From Irpex lacteus (taxonomy: Eukaryota > Basidiomycota > Agaricomycetes > Polyporales > Irpicaceae), in the NCBI GenBank assembly GCA_001986395.2, contig MQVO02000043.1, positions 118,201 to 182,200 on the forward strand: a stretch of DNA of 64,000 nucleotides, in the 5' to 3' direction. Positions 61,089 through 64,000 of this stretch are shown here, piece by piece (within the stretch, counting starts at the first letter, position 1; every line of letters begins with the position of its first letter). The notes beneath the pieces are model-generated. The model did not search any database. It saw only the letters and a list, made by a program, of their open reading frames with translations, and was not told the DNA's origin. Made by a program: the position numbers and the translations under genes.

Positions 61089-62299
61089 ACGATTGGTATT
61101 CCCGCCTTTTCCCCAATTAGTTGTACCCTTATTCAAGTAATCAAATTTTAGCCCGCGCATCCGGTCGGTGAAGCCCCTTATAGGTCGTGGGCTGTGGCGG
61201 CCATCGTGTACTGGGTGTGTTTTCCAAGGGGCATTCCGTCGATCTCGCACTTTGCTGTCTAGAATCAAGAGATTTGAGTTGAGGTCAAGACGTGCAAAAG
61301 GTGGCTGTGTCCACGATTTGTCGGTGCCACTTCTTCGGAAGCCCATGAGATGCACTCCTGTGAGATCGTAGGTTCGCGTTTTTCCGCGAGCACACGTTGC
61401 GGCGTTGTTTGTTTTGTAAAGCCTAAGCACGATCTGGCAAAGTGGGTCCGCGTTTTCCTCATCACAATCTTGTACTCCTCGTGCGATCTACCCTTCTAAT
61501 TTAGCAGTCAGACTTACGATTGGCGTATGCGAGCCAAGCGACATCTCCCGCGTACCCCACATCAAGCGCCCTAGATGACAAGTTGGAACAGTACCAGTGC
61601 TAGTCTCCTCGAGCTCTCTGCACGCTTCGAACACGTTTGCTGGCTTCCATCGCCTCCACTCGTAAAGTGAGTACTACACAGGTAATACCGTGGCACGTTG
61701 TGCCCTCGTTCGTCGGGAGACGCACGACTGGCGGTGTTCGGACTGCGAAACGGGGAAGCGTGCTGTCATATCTCCATTGCACTCCCATAATTCACAGCGC
61801 CTCTGGGCCTTGTGGCCACGGAACGTTAAACCCCCAGTGTCATCGCTGCCTTTCAATTGACGACAGCAGTATTGAGCAGTCGCACACAGCCGTCAGAAGT
61901 CGAACACCCCTCTCTTCGTCGTGCCGTAGAGCCCCGAACAGTGGATCTAGAACTGAATACGTGTGGGATTCCAGTCACGGCGTTAGTAGTGTACATACAA
62001 TGTTCCAGTAGCAACATATTCCATCCACGAAACTAGTAAGTACACTGAGCAGTATCAGATAAACAGAGTTACAGGGTATCAAGGTGTAAATAGACTCGTG
62101 AAATATCATCATCATGACGTGAAGGTTCATTAGTTGTGTACCTGATATTGAGAGGGGTACACAGCGCTCGGACAGTTATTCGGCTGCGTCGCCTCCGTAG
62201 ACGCTTCATATATCCTCCCTCGTGTGGAAGGCGTGCCTATGCCAAACGCGTCCGGCAACTCACATTGAGATTGCACGGCCTTTGCCAACGTCACGGATG
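61089..62299. other. Intergenic region, no gene supported
   Basis: It lies between the 3' ends of the convergent chitinase and kinase genes. Frames here overlap on both strands without domains or splice support. A tRNA-like GGTTCG near 61370 was checked and dismissed. Confidence 0.45.

Positions 62300-64000
<1,701 letters not shown>

Noticed and set aside
61300..61400. tRNA-like signal (GGTTCG near 61370)
   Set aside because: The T-loop consensus is not completed, the flanking stem does not pair, and no matching A box or acceptor stem was found.

Overview
This window is genomic DNA from a filamentous basidiomycete, most likely a white-rot agaricomycete of the Polyporales type. The genes are dense and broken by many short introns (mostly 50-65 nt, GT..AG). 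One gene encodes a secreted class II ligninolytic peroxidase with a complete Mn-binding site. There are also families typical of basidiomycetes: DUF6533-type membrane proteins, a 'macrofage activating glycoprotein'-type GPI protein, and a family 1 cellulose-binding module with a basidiomycete-only C-terminal domain. Gene models were built by hand from open frames joined at visible splice sites. Outer boundaries are better supported than some inner junctions. No tRNA, rRNA, CRISPR or bacterial-type operon was found.

Layout. 1-5.2 kb: the right part of a P-element-like DNA transposon (transposase gene plus right terminal inverted repeat). 6.0-10.8 kb (-): a 1,469-residue disordered Ser/Pro-rich protein in four exons. 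11.75-12.1 kb: a 341-bp non-autonomous element whose termini match the transposon at the left edge, with a perfect 8-bp target duplication. 12.9-21.6 kb (-): three tandem paralogs of a DUF6533-type multi-pass membrane protein with a BTB/POZ gene between the first and second. 22.3-23.8 kb (-): ferrochelatase. 24.5-26.9 kb (+): membrane-anchored coiled-coil protein. 27.6-29.1 kb (+): RNA polymerase II subunit Rpb3 with a Trp/Gly-rich tail. 30.5-32.2 kb (+): a fourth DUF6533 paralog in inverted orientation. 32.8-34.7 kb (+): phosphomevalonate kinase. 35.0-36.3 kb (-): GPI-type secreted glycoprotein. 37.4-39.6 kb (-): vacuolar-type amino acid transporter. 39.9-41.2 kb (+): PL14-like secreted polysaccharide lyase. 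43.0-44.9 kb (+): short-type manganese peroxidase. 45.4-47.7 kb (+): membrane RING-H2 protein. 49.1-51.6 kb (+): multi-pass membrane protein of unknown role. 52.2-55.1 kb (-): GTPBP1/2-type translational GTPase. 55.7-57.8 kb (+): coiled-coil protein with a C-terminal HPD motif. 58.3-59.1 kb (+): CBM1 protein. 59.3-61.1 kb (+): membrane-anchored GH18 chitinase. 62.3-64.0 kb (-): C-terminal half of an NDR-family protein kinase that runs off the right edge.

The genes do not form one pathway. Housekeeping genes (ferrochelatase, Rpb3, phosphomevalonate kinase, GTPase, NDR kinase) are interspersed with secreted wood- and wall-active proteins (Mn peroxidase, PL14-like lyase, CBM1 protein, chitinase) and an expanding membrane-protein family. 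The observations most worth following are the link between the transposase-bearing element and the short element 6.5 kb away, the recent tandem duplication of the membrane-protein genes with their promoters, the WG/GW tail on Rpb3, and two introns that contain strong hairpins.
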